A DNA stretch of 64,000 bases from Lachnoanaerobaculum sanguinis (lineage in GTDB: Bacteria > Bacillota > Clostridia > Lachnospirales > Lachnospiraceae): the NCBI RefSeq assembly GCF_033242365.1, contig NZ_BTHK01000003.1:1-64000 (forward strand). Direction: 5' to 3'. Both the position numbers and the translations under genes were made by a program. The first letter of the stretch is position 1. The number at the start of each line of letters is the position of its first letter. Shown here piece by piece: positions 8,689-17,700 of the stretch. Under the pieces are notes generated by a model. That model was not told the DNA's origin. It saw only the letters and a list, made by a program, of their open reading frames with translations, and did no database searches.

Positions 8689-9180
8689 TCAGTCAACGCC
8701 AAGTCTCTTCTTCATTGTTTTTTCAACCGCTACAAGTATATTCTCATATCCTGTACATCTGCAAAGATGTCCTGAGAGCAACTTTCTAAGCTCTTCTTTT
8801 GAATAGAGTTTTCCGCTGTTAAGAATCTCTGTAGCCGACATTACAAATCCCGGTGTACAGAAACCGCACTGGATAGCAGTCTCATCTATAAATGCCTGCT
8901 GCAAATCCGATATCTCACCGTTTGGTCCCATAAGACCTTCAAGTGTAAGGATATCCTTGCCCTCGGCCCATACTGCCAGGTAAATACATGAGTTAAATGT
9001 TTCACCGTTTATAAGAACATTACATGCTCCGCACTCTCCTACCTCACAGCCTTTTTTTACGGAAGTAAGTCTATAGTCATTTCTAAGCATGTCTGTAAGT
9101 GAGCTTCTTACATCTACCATTTTTTCACATTTCTTGCCGTTGATGGTACAACTGACTAATTTATAACTCTGTCCTGTCAT
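8689..9180 (-). CDS. xdhC: Molybdenum hydroxylase 2Fe-2S subunit (xanthine dehydrogenase family)
   Basis: A 163-residue electron-transfer subunit binding two [2Fe-2S] clusters. The plant-type cluster cysteines are at 45, 50, 53 and 65 (GCEVGECGAC); the second set is at 105, 108, 140 and 142 (CGFC and CRC). All eight are present. The ATG overlaps the end of the FAD-subunit gene by 20 bases and has an AGGAGGT SD. Located in one operon with the FAD and Mo subunits. Confidence 0.95.
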   Translation of the reverse strand: MTGQSYKLVSCTINGKKCEKMVDVRSSLTDMLRNDYRLTSVKKGCEVGECGACNVLINGETFNSCIYLAVWAEGKDILTLEGLMGPNGEISDLQQAFIDETAIQCGFCTPGFVMSATEILNSGKLYSKEELRKLLSGHLCRCTGYENILVAVEKTMKKRLGVD

Positions 9181-10060
9181 CGACCTTACCTCCTGCCTGC
9201 TTTACAGCCTTTTCACAAGCTTTTCTTGCCATAACAACACCGATATGACATCTGAAAGCTTTACTTGCTCTCCATGAATCACGAGGATTGATATCTTCCA
9301 AAACTTTTTCTGCAAAAGCCTCTATATTCTCCTCATTAACTTCTTTTCCTCTGATAAATTTTTCCGCTGAAGGAACTCTCATAGGAATAGGACCTGCTAC
9401 ACCGTAAGCTATTCTTACATCCTCAAAGCTCTTTTTATCTTCTGAGAGCTTTACATTTACCGAACAACCGGTAGTAGCAATATCCATTGCCTCTCTCATT
9501 GCATACTTTATATAATGACCTTTATAACCTTCATATGCCTTCTTTGGGATAATAATAGCTGTCTGTATCTCTCCCTCTTTTAAATCCACTGTTCCGGCCT
9601 TTATATAAAATTCATTTATAGGTACTAATCTTCTGTAGCCCTCTCCGGCTATCTCAACCTGTGCATCCCATGCAAAAAGTGTGGAAGCGGAGTCTGCCGA
9701 TGTAACACCGTTACATGTATTTCCACCGATAGTTCCTATATTTCTGATCTGCGGTCCACCTATCTGATCCACGGCTTCACCAAGTACATTTATGTATTTT
9801 TGTATAATAGGATTCTTTGTAATATGTGAGAAGCTTGTTAAAGATCCTATTCTTATATTTTCATCGGCATCAAGGCAGATACCTCTAAGCTCATCAAGCA
9901 TATAGATACTTACAAGCTCCTTACCCGCTCTCTTTCCTTCTCTTATCTGTACCAAAACATCACTTCCTCCGGCAATAACCTGTGAGCCCGGATGTTCTTT
10001 TAAAAGTCTGCAAGCATCATCTACGCTTGTCGCCTCATATAAAGCTTTTATATCGTACAT
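9161..10060 (-). CDS. xdhB: Molybdenum hydroxylase FAD-binding subunit
   Basis: A 299-residue subunit with the PCMH-type FAD fold: VIAGGSDVLVQIREGK near residue 32 and GGPQIRNIGTIGGN near residue 100 match the two FAD-contacting segments of the xanthine dehydrogenase/CO dehydrogenase medium subunit. It passes electrons from the Fe-S clusters to NAD or another acceptor. Start set by GTAGGAGGAAG. It sits 9 bases after the Mo subunit gene. Confidence 0.94.
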   Translation of the reverse strand: MYDIKALYEATSVDDACRLLKEHPGSQVIAGGSDVLVQIREGKRAGKELVSIYMLDELRGICLDADENIRIGSLTSFSHITKNPIIQKYINVLGEAVDQIGGPQIRNIGTIGGNTCNGVTSADSASTLFAWDAQVEIAGEGYRRLVPINEFYIKAGTVDLKEGEIQTAIIIPKKAYEGYKGHYIKYAMREAMDIATTGCSVNVKLSEDKKSFEDVRIAYGVAGPIPMRVPSAEKFIRGKEVNEENIEAFAEKVLEDINPRDSWRASKAFRCHIGVVMARKACEKAVKQAGGKVDDRTEL

Positions 10061-10069
10061 TTCTTCCTC

Positions 10070-12361
10070 CTACTTAAGTAAACCTGCTTTGTCAAAATAT
10101 TCATACAGTTTTTCCGGACGTAAAGGTAATTCATTAACACCTACACCTGTAGCATTCATAATAGCATTTCTTATAGCCGGTGCCACAGGACAAACCGGTG
10201 GCTCACCCAATGATTTTGTACCGAATGGTGATGTAGGCTCAGGATTTTCAATGAACGCCGTCTCAAGATGTGGATGATCCATACATGTAGAAAGCTTATA
10301 ATCAAGCAGGTTATCATTTAAGACTTTTCCTGTCTTCTTATCTACAAGCTGTACCTCCGAAAGTGCATATCCTATACCCATACTCATACCGCCCTCAACC
10401 TGTGCCTTAGCAAGTGCAGGGTTTATAAGCTTACCGCAGTCATGTACATTTATTATCTTTGTGAGCTTTGCTTTACACATATCTATATCAACTTCAACCT
10501 CTGCAAAACAGCATCCGAATGAATATGCATTTGACTTAATCTGTGCTGTAGACTCCGCTGTAATATGTCTGCTGTCACTTAGAGAATAAAGTGCTTCTGT
10601 AGCCAGCTCTCTTAATGAAATAAGCTCTCTGTTATCTGTAGTTCTTATTATCATAGAATTCTTTATATCTGTAATTGCCGGTGGCATATTTGTCAAAATA
10701 TAAGCATAGTCAAGAATCTTCTGCTTCAAAAGTCCTGCTGTCTTTGCAATAGAGAAACCACCTACATAGGTCTGTCTTGAAGCATATGAACCTGTACCGA
10801 AAGGTGTAATATCTGTATCCTGGTTTGAAACAACATGCACTTCATCCGTGCTGATTCCAAGAACTTCTGCAGCCATCTGTGAGAATGCCGTATCAGCTCC
10901 CTGTCCTATCTCAGTCTCACCAAGCTGTAATGTTACAGAACCGTCCTGATTGAGTACCATTCTTGATGATGACGACTCAAGTGATATAGGCCAAACCGCA
11001 GTATTATACCAGAATGCAGCCATTCCTATACCTGTTCTTACTCTGCCTGTCTGTTTTGAAAGCTCTTTGACTCTGTTATCATAGTCCATATAAGCTTTAC
11101 CTTTTTCGATACATTGTCTGAATGTATCATAGTAGTTTTCATTCTTTGAAAAAGCGTCCTTATATCCCTGCGGCATAAGATTCTTAAGTCTGAAGTCGAT
11201 AGGTGGAATACCCATTATCTTCGCTACATCTTCCGTATGAGACTCTACCGCAAACATAGCCTGTGGAATTCCGTATCCTCTCATAGCTCCCGCTACAGGT
11301 CTGTTTGTAAATACCGTATATGCATCACCTTCAACATTATCACATGGATAAAGCTGTGGGAAAGCTCCGAGTCCCTTTGCCGCGATAGAATGTCCGTGTG
11401 AAGCATATGCACCCTGATTTGAGAATGCTTCTATCTTTCTTGCGGCATACGTACCGTCTTTTCTTACATGTGAAATTATATGAAACTTTATACCATGTCT
11501 TGTTCTGTTTGCGAAGAAAGTTTCCTCTCTGCTGCAATCAAGCTTTACAAGATGTCCTCCCACCTGTAATGAAAGGAATGCACAAAGCGGCTCATACAGT
11601 ATATCCTGCTTATTTCCGAATCCACCACCGATATAAGGCTTAATAACTCTTACATCTCCCCAAGGAATACCGAGAGCCTGACCTACAACTCTTCTTGCAA
11701 TATGAGGAATCTGTGTAGAAGCTACTATCGTAATTCTTTTGCCTTCTGCATATGCGTAGCAGATAAAGTTCTCTATATGGCAATGCTGTACAGGTTCGGT
11801 ATTATACCATCTGTCAACTACCGTAAGGCCCTCTTCTTTGATTGCCTCAGCATAATTGCCTCTGCTAAGACTTGTGTGCTTTAAAATATTGTTAGGGTAA
11901 TCCTTATGAATCTGTGGTGCACCGTCCTTCATAGCTTCCAAAACATCTGTAACCACAGGGTACTCTTCATATTCCACCTTTATAGCTCTGAGCGCCTGAT
12001 TTGCAGCCACCTCATTTTCAGCTATAACAGCCGCAACATCATCACCGTAAAACTTAACTTCATCAGTGAGAAGTAATCTGTCTGCAACGTCCTGATGGCT
12101 TACGTCTGTAGACCATGGATGTCCTGCTGTAGGGAAGTAATTTCTATACTGTCCGAGATCAAAACAAGTGACAATCTTAACAACTCCCTCAATCTTCTCC
12201 GCCTCACTTGTGTCAACAGAAAGAACTTTTCCGTGAGCTATTGTGGAATGCACTATTTTTGCCACATATGCTCCCGCATCACATAAATCGTCAGTATATT
12301 TTGTTCTACCTGTGACCTTGTCAAACGCATCCACTCTGTTGATGCTTTTTCCAACCTCCAT
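10070..12361 (-). CDS. xdhA: Molybdenum hydroxylase large subunit (probable selenium-dependent xanthine/purine hydroxylase)
   Basis: A 763-residue molybdopterin subunit. Visible motifs are the GGGFGNKQD cofactor segment, GAMRGYGIPQ, QLGETEIGQGADTAF and the catalytic glutamate in SLGEPP (about residue 720). It hydroxylates a purine, most likely hypoxanthine or xanthine given guanine and adenine deaminases in the same operon. The nearby YqeB/YqeC/SelD/YedF set suggests the active site carries the labile selenium ligand of the selenium-dependent molybdenum hydroxylases; the sequence alone cannot prove the selenium. No in-frame UGA is seen. Confidence 0.93.
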   Translation of the reverse strand: MEVGKSINRVDAFDKVTGRTKYTDDLCDAGAYVAKIVHSTIAHGKVLSVDTSEAEKIEGVVKIVTCFDLGQYRNYFPTAGHPWSTDVSHQDVADRLLLTDEVKFYGDDVAAVIAENEVAANQALRAIKVEYEEYPVVTDVLEAMKDGAPQIHKDYPNNILKHTSLSRGNYAEAIKEEGLTVVDRWYNTEPVQHCHIENFICYAYAEGKRITIVASTQIPHIARRVVGQALGIPWGDVRVIKPYIGGGFGNKQDILYEPLCAFLSLQVGGHLVKLDCSREETFFANRTRHGIKFHIISHVRKDGTYAARKIEAFSNQGAYASHGHSIAAKGLGAFPQLYPCDNVEGDAYTVFTNRPVAGAMRGYGIPQAMFAVESHTEDVAKIMGIPPIDFRLKNLMPQGYKDAFSKNENYYDTFRQCIEKGKAYMDYDNRVKELSKQTGRVRTGIGMAAFWYNTAVWPISLESSSSRMVLNQDGSVTLQLGETEIGQGADTAFSQMAAEVLGISTDEVHVVSNQDTDITPFGTGSYASRQTYVGGFSIAKTAGLLKQKILDYAYILTNMPPAITDIKNSMIIRTTDNRELISLRELATEALYSLSDSRHITAESTAQIKSNAYSFGCCFAEVEVDIDMCKAKLTKIINVHDCGKLINPALAKAQVEGGMSMGIGYALSEVQLVDKKTGKVLNDNLLDYKLSTCMDHPHLETAFIENPEPTSPFGTKSLGEPPVCPVAPAIRNAIMNATGVGVNELPLRPEKLYEYFDKAGLLK

Positions 12362-12443
12362 ATTATTTCCTCTCTAATTTAGTATTTTATATTATTTAAT
12401 TTATATACCTTTCTCGTCCTTATAAGTTGATAAAAATATAAAA

Positions 12444-13712
12444 TTAAAAAGTAACTGTTTTTTGTCCGGATACATATTTTGCTCTCAATGAGCATTCATC
12501 CGACAGATATAAGAATCTTTCAAATCTCTTTCTTATATCATCAATATCCTTATTCAATTCCTCATCATTTATTACAAGCATATCCGCTTCAAACCCTTCT
12601 TCAAAGGCTCCCACCTTTCCAAAGTAACTTCCGGGGATTCTTGTTGCCACAGCAAATGCCTCGGCAAGCTCCAAAGGTTTTGAATTTTTATCTATATATC
12701 TCCAATAAAGCTTTGAAAGCCCTATTGCTTCTACCGCCTGGTTTAATATATTCAGCGAGTATCCCGCCGCTATATCACTTCCAAGCCCTACTTTTATACC
12801 ATTATCAAGAAATTTCCTTATAGGTGCTATTCCCGATGACAGACATATATTTGACTGTGGACAATGAGCTACATACACATTCTTCTCCTTTAAAAGTTCA
12901 ATCTCCTTATCATCAGAGTATACACAATGTGCCATAACCGTGTCTACCTTACTTTTATTCAGATTACCTCTTTTATTGTAAGCATCAAGGTATCCGTCCG
13001 AGTCCGGACAAAGCTCCCTTACCCATTCGACTTCTTTCAGATTTTCCGATAGATGTGACTGTAAGCCGTAAGTATCTCCCCTAATCTTTCCAAGTTCTTT
13101 CATCAGTTCATCACTGCAACTGGGAATAAATCTTGGAGTAATTATCGGTTTTATATTCTTATATCTGTCTTTACAGATATCAAGCCATTTAACTGTGGAA
13201 TCTATAGATGACTCTGTAGTTTCAATAAGTTCATCTGTAGAATTTCTGTCCATGTTTACCTTACCTACAAAACATTTCAATCCGCTCTCTTCCAGCATAT
13301 CCATCAACAGTATTGTAGCATCCGTATGCAAGGTCGCAAATACTACCGCTCTTGTGGAATAACTTTTAGACAATGTATCCACGAATTTTTTATAGGCTTT
13401 TTTTGCATATTCTATATCCTTGTATTTGGCTTCTTCGGGAAATGTATATGTATTGAGCCAATCTAAAAGTTCCATATCCATTCCAAGCCCTCTGAAGGCA
13501 AATTGAGGTGCATGAAGATGCATATCTATAAGTCCCGGTAATATCAAAGAATCTCCGTAATCTTCTATCTCCTCATTCTTTAAAGCATCAGGAAGCTCGT
13601 CTTGCAAATATATTTTTGATATAACGCCGTTTTCAACTACTAAAAAACTATTTTCTCTTATCCTGATCGTACCTTTTTTTGTACAATCCACCAAATTTCC
13701 TTTAACTATCAT
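12444..13712 (-). CDS. guaD: Guanine deaminase
   Basis: A 422-residue amidohydrolase converting guanine to xanthine and ammonia. The metal site motifs are HLHAPQ (about residues 65-70), QSHLSEN, MAHCVYSD and GLGSDIAAG; the GLGMDMELLDWLNTYTFP segment is characteristic of guanine deaminase. The start is set at 13712 by AGGGGAGAAT upstream of the ATG; an in-frame ATG at 13754 lies inside the terminator hairpin and is rejected. It is first in the purine operon behind a riboswitch, so it supplies xanthine to the hydroxylase. An 82-bp AT-rich gap precedes xdhA. Confidence 0.92.
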   Translation of the reverse strand: MIVKGNLVDCTKKGTIRIRENSFLVVENGVISKIYLQDELPDALKNEEIEDYGDSLILPGLIDMHLHAPQFAFRGLGMDMELLDWLNTYTFPEEAKYKDIEYAKKAYKKFVDTLSKSYSTRAVVFATLHTDATILLMDMLEESGLKCFVGKVNMDRNSTDELIETTESSIDSTVKWLDICKDRYKNIKPIITPRFIPSCSDELMKELGKIRGDTYGLQSHLSENLKEVEWVRELCPDSDGYLDAYNKRGNLNKSKVDTVMAHCVYSDDKEIELLKEKNVYVAHCPQSNICLSSGIAPIRKFLDNGIKVGLGSDIAAGYSLNILNQAVEAIGLSKLYWRYIDKNSKPLELAEAFAVATRIPGSYFGKVGAFEEGFEADMLVINDEELNKDIDDIRKRFERFLYLSDECSLRAKYVSGQKTVTF

Positions 13713-13722
13713 ATTCTCCCCT

Positions 13723-13765
13723 AATAAAAATATGAGGTGTCTTCCATTGTGCATGGAAACACCTC
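13723..13765 (-). terminator. Riboswitch-associated intrinsic terminator
   Basis: Hairpin with arms at 13734-13746 and 13752-13765 (about 13 pairs with one bulge; base GAGGTGT/ACACCTC) followed on the minus strand by ATATTTTTATT, directly before the guaD SD. It forms the likely expression platform of the purine riboswitch. No strong anti-terminator pairing is obvious by eye. Confidence 0.7.
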
Positions 13766-13786
13766 ACTCCACCCACAATTTCTGTG

Positions 13787-13852
13787 GGCCTATAGTCAAT
13801 TATTACGGTAATTGGTAGAGACGCTCAACCGATTATGAGCTTATATTAGGCC
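13787..13852 (-). promoter_or_regulatory. Purine riboswitch aptamer, guanine class
   Basis: On the minus strand the three-way junction can be read in full: P1 GGCCTA/TAGGCC, J1/2 ATATAA, P2 GCTCA/TGAGC with loop containing CGG, J2/3 GTCTCTACC, P3 AATTA/TAATT with loop CCGTAA, and J3/1 GACTAT. The loop GG and CC needed for the L2-L3 kiss are present. The specificity base in J3/1 is C, as in guanine and hypoxanthine binders (adenine switches have T). P2 is short (5 bp) with an 8-base loop, slightly unlike the classical form. It controls guaD-xdhABC-ade, which are catabolic genes. Confidence 0.9.
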
Positions 13853-13927
13853 TCTAAATCAATATTTTTATGTATTTCTTCTAAAAGAACACATTCAAAT
13901 ATAACTCAAGTATCAATTTATATATAA

Positions 13928-13956
13928 AGGATATCACCTAATTAATTTTTAGTCAA
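13928..13956 (-). promoter_or_regulatory. Promoter of the riboswitch-controlled purine operon
   Basis: -35 TTGACT (13951-13956), 17-base spacer, -10 TATCCT (13928-13933). The predicted start leaves about 70 bases before the aptamer. The remaining gap (13853-14043) is otherwise AT-rich with no gene seen. Confidence 0.55.
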
Positions 13957-14043
13957 ACTTTTTTAGAGTTTTTTATATGAATTATGCCCTATATTTATTT
14001 GAATTATCAATATATATATAAGAATTGTACTATTCTATTTTTA

Positions 14044-14631
14044 TCAATGTATTTTATCAAGTACATAATAATAAGTTTCTTTCGTATCAATATCCAAAAG
14101 TTCGTCTTCATTTTCTATATCTACAAATAAAACCTCACAAATATGCGCTTTTATAAGCTTTTTGCCGCCTTCTTCTTCTCCAAGTAAAAGCAGTTCATCA
14201 AAATACTCACTGGAAAATATACATGGGTTTCCAAGCCTGTTTTTACATCTTACACTACTTATAGTTTTATTCGATTGTTGAAATTCATCTATTATCTTTG
14301 TTATTGTCTGTGATCTTAATAAGGGCTGATCACAGACACCGAATAATACACTTCCTGAATTCTCAATATTTTTAAGTTTACTAACCGCAAGCTTAATTGA
14401 CCTTGATTTTCCAAGCTCGGGCTTATCATTATATATGGTTATAAATCCGTTCTTTTTATAATAATCTAAAATCTCGGTATCCTTACTTACTATTATCTTA
14501 TTATCAAAGTCATATGCTCTCTTATATATTTTTTCCATATATTTATAGAGCTTAACACCTTTGATATCTGCCAGAAGCTTGTCACCGCCGAATCTTTTAC
14601 CTTCTCCGGCAGCCAGAATTACCAAATCCAT
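14044..14631 (-). CDS. MobA/MocA-like nucleotidyltransferase of the selenium hydroxylase cluster
   Basis: A 195-residue NTP-transferase fold protein with the nucleotide-binding LAAGEGKRFGGDK motif at the N-terminus, and GVCDQP (about residue 97) in place of the usual DQP metal site. In this setting such proteins are thought to attach CMP to molybdopterin (MocA role) or to help selenium hydroxylase maturation (YgfJ in enterics). The ATG overlaps the yqeB stop by one base (TGATG) and has an AGGAGA SD inside yqeB, so the two are translationally coupled. The exact reaction is inferred. Confidence 0.8.
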   Translation of the reverse strand: MDLVILAAGEGKRFGGDKLLADIKGVKLYKYMEKIYKRAYDFDNKIIVSKDTEILDYYKKNGFITIYNDKPELGKSRSIKLAVSKLKNIENSGSVLFGVCDQPLLRSQTITKIIDEFQQSNKTISSVRCKNRLGNPCIFSSEYFDELLLLGEEEGGKKLIKAHICEVLFVDIENEDELLDIDTKETYYYVLDKIH

Positions 14632-15434
14632 CAAGCTCTCCTGCCGCTTATTTTACTAAGTATTGCTTCCAGTACCCCGCCTCCTATGGCACTTGCCTTA
14701 TCAGATACGGTGAAGCAATATTCCTTTTCTGCTCTCGGATCCACATCACCGGATTTCATTCCTGTCTTTACTTTTACACCGTCTTGTAAAAGTCCTCTGA
14801 CAATACCGTCAATGTTCGCATATACAGGTGTTTCATCACAGTATGCCAACAAGTCTCCTGCCTTTACATAGTCTCCGATATTTACCTTTGCCCTAAACAC
14901 TCCGTCTGCAGTTGCTCTTATTATTCTTTCCACAGTGTATCCGCCTATATTTCCGGGAACTCCTGTATTCGGATAAGCACTTCCGCTCCAAAGTACTCTG
15001 CCGAGATTATGTCCTCTTTTGGTTTCAACTACGGCATGACAGTCAACTCCGGCCTCAAATCCCGGTCCTACACCTATTACAATATCCGCATCGGTTATTT
15101 TGGTACCTATATTTGTCTTTGCGATAATTGCATCCACTATAATATCGGGCTTATATTCCTTCATGATTTCACCGCTTGGATCCACTATCACAGGTATACA
15201 TCCCGACTCAATTACAGTATCAATCATTGAGATATTTTCACAGAGCTTGCCTGTTATACCTTCAACACTTGTCTCACCTGTATAAACGGCAGGTGAGAAT
15301 GCAACCGTTCTTCTTACCGTAGTAGGTACGGCAATATCAGACATTACTATATCAAACCCCGACCTGTACAATCTTAAAGCAATTCCTGTTGCCAGATCTC
15401 CGGCACCCCTTATCCAAATTTTTTTATCCATCAT
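14631..15434 (-). CDS. yqeB: Selenium-dependent molybdenum hydroxylase accessory protein YqeB
   Basis: A 267-residue protein of the YqeB/EF2570 family, beginning with a nucleotide-binding-like IRGAGDLATGIA segment, with a DPSGE site and a GVGPGFEAGVDCHAV stretch in the middle, and a lipoyl-like C-terminal part (GDYVKAGDLLAYCDE). The family is known by its strict association with orphan selD genes and selenium-dependent molybdenum hydroxylases; its biochemical role is not settled. It lies between yqeC and the nucleotidyltransferase gene in the classic order. Confidence 0.9.
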   Translation of the reverse strand: MMDKKIWIRGAGDLATGIALRLYRSGFDIVMSDIAVPTTVRRTVAFSPAVYTGETSVEGITGKLCENISMIDTVIESGCIPVIVDPSGEIMKEYKPDIIVDAIIAKTNIGTKITDADIVIGVGPGFEAGVDCHAVVETKRGHNLGRVLWSGSAYPNTGVPGNIGGYTVERIIRATADGVFRAKVNIGDYVKAGDLLAYCDETPVYANIDGIVRGLLQDGVKVKTGMKSGDVDPRAEKEYCFTVSDKASAIGGGVLEAILSKISGRRA

Positions 15435-15445
15435 AAACCTTCTCT

Positions 15446-16147
15446 CTAGGCTAAAAATTCAAAATCACAAAACTCTCTGTTATTATTATATGATGTTATT
15501 GAAACCTTAAAATTTTTAAAACCGTTTGCTTCACAGAAAATCTTTATATATTTTTCAACTTCTAAAGCCTTCCTCACATCTTCTTCAGTGTCGGCCTTAT
15601 TTATAATAAATAAAGTTTTTCTGTTGTTTACACCTTTAAACTCCGCCCTCTCATCTGTAAGAATCCTTGCGGCATCTTCCGTACTGAGAACATGATTCTC
15701 ATCCCATCCGAAAAGCTTAACAGCTCTTTCATACCTGAAGCATTTTTCACTTATCTTTTTTCCGACAGCGTCAATACCCATACATACTATGCAAATATCG
15801 GTATTTTCAGGTATTACAGGTTCCCCTTCTCTTGGAATTTTTATCGGTAAACGCTTTGCTCCGTCAGCCTCAACCAATACTATATCGGCATATTTATTAA
15901 AATCCCTCACCTCTATTATATCAAGAGATGATAATTTTTCACCTACATCTTTTCCTATAACCACAGGTTCATCCTTAAACTCAACTTTTTCAAGCTCTTT
16001 TGCAGAATCTATTTCAATATATTCTTCCGGCTTTATTATATGAGTTGTTGTTGTTATAACCACTTTTTTGCCTCTTTTAGCAAAATATCTCCCTATATAA
16101 AACATGGTGGTGGTTTTTCCACCACCACCGACTAATGAAATTATCAT
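15446..16147 (-). CDS. yqeC: Selenium-dependent hydroxylase accessory protein YqeC
   Basis: A 233-residue P-loop protein (VGGGGKTTTMF at residues 6-16; LVEADGAKRLPIK near 133; NKAD near 190, a GTPase-like specificity motif). YqeC accompanies YqeB in genomes with selenium-dependent molybdenum hydroxylases. The ATG follows the permease stop codon directly, with only a weak SD (GGTAGGT), suggesting coupling. Its nucleotide substrate is unknown. Confidence 0.88.
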   Translation of the reverse strand: MIISLVGGGGKTTTMFYIGRYFAKRGKKVVITTTTHIIKPEEYIEIDSAKELEKVEFKDEPVVIGKDVGEKLSSLDIIEVRDFNKYADIVLVEADGAKRLPIKIPREGEPVIPENTDICIVCMGIDAVGKKISEKCFRYERAVKLFGWDENHVLSTEDAARILTDERAEFKGVNNRKTLFIINKADTEEDVRKALEVEKYIKIFCEANGFKNFKVSITSYNNNREFCDFEFLA

Positions 16148-17527
16148 TTATTGCATACCTACCAATTTCTTTACATCCATATCCTTAGGCAATACGAAAT
16201 TTAATAACATTGAAAGTACAAACACGCCTGCCACCGAGTTACCTGCAAAAATATCTCCTATAACCTTTGGGAAATAATCAAATATACCCGGTGTCTGAGT
16301 AAAACCTATCCCTATACTTATAGCCAATGCTACAATTACAGTATTTCTTTGGTTAAATCCGCATTTTCCGATCATGTTCATACCGCTTACTACGATAGTA
16401 CCGAACATCATTATCGTACATCCGCCAAGTACAGGTTGCGGCAATGTTGAGAAAAATGCTCCTATAGGTGGGAACAAACCTGCAAGAATAAGTGTAAGTG
16501 CACCGAACATGATAGTAAATCTGTTTACCACCTTTGTCATTGCTATAAGCCCTACATTCTGTGAGAATGATGTTATAGGAGTACAACCGAACAATCCCGA
16601 TACGGCACTTAGAAATCCGTCACATGCAAGCGATCCCGATACTTCCTTCTCTGTAATATCTCTGTCAAGTCCTCCTGCAACTACTGCAGTTGTATCACCG
16701 ATAGTCTCTGCCGCGGATACAAGGAAAACCACCACTATAGATAAAATTGCACTTATATTGAATATAGGCTTATATGGTAATATTCTCGGTAATGCTATGA
16801 AGCCTACTTCATTTATTGTTTCCGCAAAATGTGAAAAATCTACGATTCCAAATATAAAAGAAGCTATATATCCAACTATAAGACCGAACATTACGTTTAG
16901 CTGCTTCCAAAATCCCTTTGCAAGTGAACTGAATATTATACATGATATAAGTGTTATAAGTCCTACAAGCATATATTTCGGAGCACCGAAATCATCAACA
17001 TATCCGCCTCCGAAACTTTTTGCTCCTACTCCAAGCAACGAAAATCCGATTGTAGTAACAACACTTGCCGAAACTATAGGTGAGATTATCTTCTTCCAAT
17101 ATTTGTAGGTCAAACCCAGAGTACCCTCTACACATCCTCCGACTATTACCGCACCTATCATCGTCTGGTAATTAAAGTTCGAGGCAATGTAGGTCAAAGT
17201 TGCAACAAATGTAAAGCTTACACCCATTACTACCGGCAGTCTTGCACCTATTCTCCATACCGGATACAGCTGAATCAATGTACCCAGACCTGCTATAAAC
17301 ATAGCACTTTGTAAAAGTCTTGCAAGGTCAACTCCGCTGATACCGGGTACATCGCTTCCAAGCAACTTTGCAACGCCGCATACCATAGCTATCGGAGCCA
17401 GGTTTGAAACGAACATGGCCATAACATGTTGCAGTCCGAAAGGTATAGCTTTTGCCACAGGAACTCTTCCGTCCAATTTGTAAATATTGTCAATACTTAC
17501 ATTTGAAACTTTTGTCTTTTCACTCAT
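16148..17527 (-). CDS. NCS2 xanthine/uracil-type permease
   Basis: A 459-residue nucleobase:cation symporter of the NAT branch. The NAT signature is visible as QNVGLIAMTKV in the second half, after the AAETIGDTTAV substrate segment, with about 12-14 membrane spans. NAT proteins import xanthine, urate or uracil. Its place directly before yqeC-yqeB makes xanthine or urate the best guess. The start is taken at 17527, where AAGGAGGATTAAA precedes the ATG, rather than an upstream in-frame ATG at 17551. Confidence 0.9.
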   Translation of the reverse strand: MSEKTKVSNVSIDNIYKLDGRVPVAKAIPFGLQHVMAMFVSNLAPIAMVCGVAKLLGSDVPGISGVDLARLLQSAMFIAGLGTLIQLYPVWRIGARLPVVMGVSFTFVATLTYIASNFNYQTMIGAVIVGGCVEGTLGLTYKYWKKIISPIVSASVVTTIGFSLLGVGAKSFGGGYVDDFGAPKYMLVGLITLISCIIFSSLAKGFWKQLNVMFGLIVGYIASFIFGIVDFSHFAETINEVGFIALPRILPYKPIFNISAILSIVVVFLVSAAETIGDTTAVVAGGLDRDITEKEVSGSLACDGFLSAVSGLFGCTPITSFSQNVGLIAMTKVVNRFTIMFGALTLILAGLFPPIGAFFSTLPQPVLGGCTIMMFGTIVVSGMNMIGKCGFNQRNTVIVALAISIGIGFTQTPGIFDYFPKVIGDIFAGNSVAGVFVLSMLLNFVLPKDMDVKKLVGMQ

Positions 17528-17560
17528 TTTAATCCTCCTTAAAAAAGACATTTATTTTTA

Positions 17561-17575
17561 CATCTCTTAGAGATG
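17561..17575. repeat. Short palindrome in the permease leader
   Basis: CATCTC-TTA-GAGATG, 34 bases before the permease start codon. It may be an operator or a leader hairpin. No factor can be assigned. Confidence 0.3.
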
Positions 17576-17642
17576 AAATGTACTAAGGATCAATATTTAG
17601 ATTCCTCATTGTTAAAAATATATCAAGAAAAAGGGTTTAAAT

Positions 17643-17667
17643 ACGCATCAGATATTCTCTGATGCGT
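17643..17667 (-). promoter_or_regulatory. 10-bp inverted repeat between the selD set and the permease genes
   Basis: Perfect arms ACGCATCAGA (17643-17652) and TCTGATGCGT (17658-17667) with a 5-base loop. On the minus strand it lies about 210 bases past the DUF3343 gene and is followed by a weak ATTTAAACCCTTTTT tract. It could be the terminator of selD-yedF-aminotransferase-DUF3343, or an operator, as it begins at the expected start site of the promoter at 17672-17700. Confidence 0.5.
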
Positions 17668-17671
17668 CAAA

Positions 17672-17700
17672 TATCTACATATTCATTGTTTAATTGTAAA
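17672..17700 (-). promoter_or_regulatory. Candidate promoter for the permease-yqeC-yqeB operon
   Basis: -35 TTTACA (17695-17700), 17-base spacer, -10 TAGATA (17672-17677). The rest of the 17528-17876 gap is very AT-rich and shows no gene. Confidence 0.4.

Noticed and set aside
13712..13754. Upstream ATG of the guanine deaminase frame
   Set aside because: It lies inside the terminator hairpin and has no SD; the ATG at 13712 has AGGGGAGAAT.
16374..17108. A 244-codon plus-strand open frame
   Set aside because: It is the antisense shadow of the NCS2 permease, has no SD, and its protein resembles no family.
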